In this document: positions 41,381 to 43,768 of the stretch, in pieces
Layout of the letters: each line of letters begins with the position of its first letter
Numbering within the stretch: position 1 is the stretch's first letter
Assembly (NCBI GenBank): GCA_945871445.1
Contig: CAMBWI010000015.1
Location: forward strand, 1 to 43,768
DNA from: Singulisphaera sp. GP187
GTDB lineage: Bacteria; Planctomycetota; Phycisphaerae; Phycisphaerales; SM1A02
DNA length: 43,768 nt
Reading direction: 5' to 3'
The notes under the pieces: generated by a model
What the model was told of the DNA's origin: nothing
Database searches by the model: none
What the model saw: only the letters and a program-made list of their open reading frames with translations
Program-made: the position numbers and the translations under genes

Positions 41381-42364
41381 TTAGCGCTTGACTCCCGCGC
41401 CATGTGTAAAGAGCGCAGAAATCGACTGATCATGGTGAATACGATGCACTGCTTCGCCCAAAAGCGAAGCAACTGACAAGACGGTCAATTTCGAATCGAG
41501 CGATTTATGCCCCAGACCCACTGGAATCGTGTCCGTGGAAATGATGCGGTCGATGGGGCTTTCCATCAGTCGCTCGCAGGCCATACCAACAAAGAGTCCG
41601 TGAGTGCAAGCGACATGAACTCCCTTTGCTCCATGCTCCATCACAACCTTCGCTGCTTCGCAGACAGTGCCTGCGGTAGAAATCATGTCATCGAACATCA
41701 GCACAGTAGTTCCCTCGACTGAACCAATGAGATTCTTGATCGAGACTTTCGATCCACTGTGTCGTCGCTTATCGATGATCGCCAAATCTGCGCCAAGCAA
41801 ATTCGCATACATATTTGCGACTTTCACATTTCCAACGTCAGGCGAGACGATGGTCAGTTCGCCAAGTTCGCCGCGGATGCGGCGAAAGTGATCGCTGATG
41901 ACTGGCGCTGCAGTGAGATGGTCAACGGGAATATCAAAGAATCCTTGAATTTGCGCAGCGTGCAAGTCCATACAGAGAACGCGTTGCGCTCCTGCTGTCG
42001 TGATCAGATTCGCCACCAATTTCGCAGTAATTGGCACGCGACCCTCGTCCTTGCGATCCTGCCGCGCATATCCGAAGTATGGAATGACCGCGGTGATTCG
42101 CCGCGCACTCGCTCGGCGTAAGCAGTCGATGAATACGAGCAGTTCCATGATGGTTTGATTGACAGGATCGCTGCAGGACTGCACGATGTAGCAATCGCGT
42201 CCACGAACATCTTCGTCCAATTTGACCAACAACTCGCCGTCAGGGAAGACAACAGTCTGTGCTTGCCCAAGTGGCAATTCCAAATGATCGCACATGGATT
42301 GTGCCAATGCTCGTCCAGTTGATCCAGCGAAAATTTTCAGTTGTTCTCGATCGCTTGCGCTCAT
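41381..42364 (-). CDS. prs: Ribose-phosphate pyrophosphokinase
   Basis: Makes PRPP from ribose 5-phosphate and ATP. FPDGELLVKLDEDVRGRDCY, IPYFGYARQDRK, MDLHAAQIQGFFDIPVDHL and the PRPP loop VLMFDDMISTAGTVCEA are clear. Length is 327 residues, normal. The start overlaps the glmU-like stop by 4 nt. Confidence 0.97.
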   Translation of the reverse strand: MSASDREQLKIFAGSTGRALAQSMCDHLELPLGQAQTVVFPDGELLVKLDEDVRGRDCYIVQSCSDPVNQTIMELLVFIDCLRRASARRITAVIPYFGYARQDRKDEGRVPITAKLVANLITTAGAQRVLCMDLHAAQIQGFFDIPVDHLTAAPVISDHFRRIRGELGELTIVSPDVGNVKVANMYANLLGADLAIIDKRRHSGSKVSIKNLIGSVEGTTVLMFDDMISTAGTVCEAAKVVMEHGAKGVHVACTHGLFVGMACERLMESPIDRIISTDTIPVGLGHKSLDSKLTVLSVASLLGEAVHRIHHDQSISALFTHGAGVKR

Positions 42365-43191
42365 AAATGACTTTCTATGGAATGAGTTGAACGTTGAGTT
42401 GATCCGAATTTCACACGCAAAAGTCCAGAGACTTCCGCCAGTTGTTCTGGCGTATTGACGGAAAGAACTTCTTCTGGTGGGACTGCGTCCACGACATGCA
42501 CAGTGCGCCCGGCTTTTTTGAGAATATGAAAGACATCAGTGATGTAATACTCGCCAGATGCGTTTCGATTGTCGACTTGAGCAAGCGTGTCCAAGAGTGC
42601 ACCGAGTTCGAAGCAGTAATACGAAGGATTGATTTCTCGATTCATCAACTGCGCAGGGGTGCAATCCTTCTGCTCGATGATCGCACTGAATTCTCCCTTG
42701 GAATCACGGGCAATTCGGCCATAACCTGAAGCATCTGGAATGACGCTTGTCGCAAGTGTTGCGGCAGTTTTCGAAGTGCGATGCGCTTTCAAAAGAGTTC
42801 CCAGTGTCGCTGGCGTGATCAGCGGACCGTCGCCACAGAGCACAAGCAATTCGCTTGCGCGATCAACATTCACAAGCAGGGGACGTGCTTGATCGACGGC
42901 ATGGCCAGTCCCACGTTGCGGAGATTGCCGCACGAATTCGATGTTTGATCTCCCCCGAAAATGCGCACGAATGATTTCTTCTTGATGCCCAACAACCAAA
43001 ATGATTCGCGCAATACCCACAGCAGTCACCGCATCGACAACCCATTCAACAAGTGGCTTGCCGAATGCTTCGTGCATGACTTTTGGCAAATCGCTGTTCA
43101 TGCGAGTTCCCTTGCCTGCGGCCAAGATGACAGCAGTCGTCGTATGAAAACTTGCTGAAGTGCTTGGTGAAGTTGTGGAAGAAGGAGTCAC
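42361..43191 (-). CDS. UDP-N-acetylglucosamine pyrophosphorylase domain protein (GlmU N-terminal type)
   Basis: A 276-residue nucleotidyltransferase. The signature AVILAAGKGTRMNSDLPKVM (residues about 21-40), RGTGHAV, LCGDGPL and SGYGRIARD match the GlmU uridyltransferase domain. The left-handed beta-helix acetyltransferase half of GlmU (about 230 residues) is absent, so the acetylation of glucosamine-1-phosphate must be done by another protein. The GTG start is supported by GGAG 8 nt upstream. It heads the operon with prs. I leave the symbol open because only half of GlmU is present. Confidence 0.88.
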   Translation of the reverse strand: MTPSSTTSPSTSASFHTTTAVILAAGKGTRMNSDLPKVMHEAFGKPLVEWVVDAVTAVGIARIILVVGHQEEIIRAHFRGRSNIEFVRQSPQRGTGHAVDQARPLLVNVDRASELLVLCGDGPLITPATLGTLLKAHRTSKTAATLATSVIPDASGYGRIARDSKGEFSAIIEQKDCTPAQLMNREINPSYYCFELGALLDTLAQVDNRNASGEYYITDVFHILKKAGRTVHVVDAVPPEEVLSVNTPEQLAEVSGLLRVKFGSTQRSTHSIESHL

Positions 43192-43236
43192 GATGAACGC
43201 TCCAGTCAGTTCGAAAGGATCTCGATCGAATCAAAA

Positions 43237-43307
43237 TTAGCCCACCTTGATTTGAACAAGGACTAAGAGAACCAAAATCTCCTGTGCTACCGTTACACCA
43301 TGGGCCA
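43237..43307 (-). tRNA. tRNA-Gln (anticodon TTG)
   Basis: On the minus strand the acceptor stem is TGGCCCA with TGGGCTA (one G-T pair), the D-stem GTGT/GCAC, the anticodon stem GGAGA/TCTCT around loop TTTTGGT, and the T-arm CCTTG TTCAAAT CAAGG. Loop positions 34-36 read TTG, a Gln anticodon. The U1-A72 pair is typical for Gln. The discriminator is A, and CCA is not encoded. About 45 nt separate it from the glmU-like gene. Confidence 0.95.
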
Positions 43308-43712
43308 AATGCACCGCCGAATAATAACCTCGGCGCAAGATAATTTGATTGATCGATCGAACCAAAGTTCAAGTCCCTCGAAAGGGCTTGAAACGCAGGG
43401 GGAGTCGATGCCACAGTGCGTTCGCTGTTGGCACCGCGTCGGATCAACCGACGACGGAAACGCTCGACGCGGGGTCGGGCGTCCATCTCTGGGACCCTTG
43501 CCGCGGCTTCCTCTAGGCTGGAGTGTCCCTTGGCCGCGCCAAGACACCCCTTGCGGCGCCGCTGATTTCAAGCCGAGGCTTGAGATCATCCGTCACCGAC
43601 GGCCCCTCTGTGAGGAAGGAAGAAGTTACTACAAATACGACTTCTCGCAAGGGCCTTTTGCTGCAATCTCCGATTTGTTTCATACTGCTCTGATGCAAGG
43701 CAGTTCATCCAA
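43308..43712. other. Hairpin-rich gene-free stretch, possible structured RNA or aat leader
   Basis: About 405 bp between tRNA-Gln (-) and the partial aat gene (+). Several strong hairpins follow each other: GTCGG/CCGAC at 43438-43452, GTGT...ACAC with TTGGC/GCCAA at 43523-43547, TCAAGC/GCTTGA with a CGAG loop at about 43568-43583, and CCGTC/GACGG at 43590-43602. It appears more GC-rich than its surroundings. I checked by eye for RNase P, tmRNA and SRP signatures and found none. Open frames here look like shadows of the tRNA and of the structured region. Confidence 0.4.
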
Positions 43713-43768
43713 ATGACAACAATGGACCCAATTCAAATCGTTCTCGATGCATATCGAGAGGGCGCTTT
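43713..43768 (+). CDS. aat: Probable leucyl/phenylalanyl-tRNA-protein transferase, N-terminal end
   Basis: Only 18 codons and two bases are in the window; the gene runs off the end. The peptide MTTMDPIQIVLDAYREGA, followed by a codon starting TT, matches the N-terminal AYRxGxFP pattern of L/F-transferase, which tags N-termini with Leu or Phe for ClpAP degradation. A second ATG lies at 43722. The call rests on a short stretch. Confidence 0.5.
   Translation, partial: MTTMDPIQIVLDAYREGA

Noticed and set aside
43300-43716. Reading frames over tRNA-Gln and the following region (+ 138 codons, - 146 and 98 codons)
   Set aside because: They overlap the tRNA; their peptides look like typical spurious translations of tRNA and structured RNA.

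Overview
The window looks like a chromosomal segment of a planctomycete-like bacterium, possibly of the Phycisphaerae type. This is an inference, not a search result. The grounds are: a split ribosomal-protein cluster without rpmD, adk or rpsD; short zinc-free forms of S14 and L36; long low-complexity C-terminal tails on housekeeping proteins; a von Willebrand A / ExbB / ExbD / TPR operon of a kind I associate with planctomycetes; and an atypical two-domain sigma factor. Shine-Dalgarno sequences (AAGGAG, AGGAG) precede many genes.

Positions 1-9722 (+) carry the end of the spc operon and the alpha operon: rplN(end)-rplX-rplE-rpsN-rpsH-rplF-rplR-rpsE-rplO-secY-map-infA-rpmJ-rpsM-rpsK-rpoA-rplQ. 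They close at a strong bidirectional hairpin shared with the convergent pheS gene. Positions 10769-11183 hold a REP-like palindrome, a 13-bp tandem array and a probable promoter for an ECF-like sigma factor, which is followed by an unknown overlapping gene.

Positions 12397-20361 (-) are a nearly complete arginine regulon read argR-argC-argB-argF-argG-argH(A)-argJ. Most junctions are 4-nt overlaps, and two ARG-box-like sites overlap a promoter-like sequence just in front of argR. Only argD and the carbamoyl-phosphate synthase genes are missing. Upstream lies a 630-bp gene-free stretch full of 12-bp repeats and a large hairpin. Positions 20993-28477 (-) are a translation-linked group read pyrH-frr-(secreted beta-helix/PA14 protein)-nrdR-thrS-infC. 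infC appears to start at an AUU codon.

Positions 28505-37485 (+) form the most interesting block: seven tightly coupled genes. They encode a membrane-anchored VWA protein whose transmembrane helix carries a TonB-like SxxxH motif, a secreted protein, an ExbB/TolQ channel, two ExbD/TolR proteins, a large periplasmic TPR-like protein, and a membrane protein with a cytosolic J-like N-terminus. I read them as a proton-motive-force-driven envelope machine in which a VWA domain replaces the usual TonB or TolA effector.

Positions 37508-43191 (-) read glmU-like-prs-rplY-pth-rpsF-ssb-metB, a housekeeping group resembling the glmU-prs-ctc-pth arrangement of Firmicutes. tRNA-Gln(TTG) follows on the minus strand, then about 400 bp of hairpin-rich sequence, and the window ends in the first codons of a probable aat gene. 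A recurring theme is short tandem repeats. Those inside genes have periods of 9, 15 or 18 bp and keep the frame; the two 13-bp arrays lie between genes.
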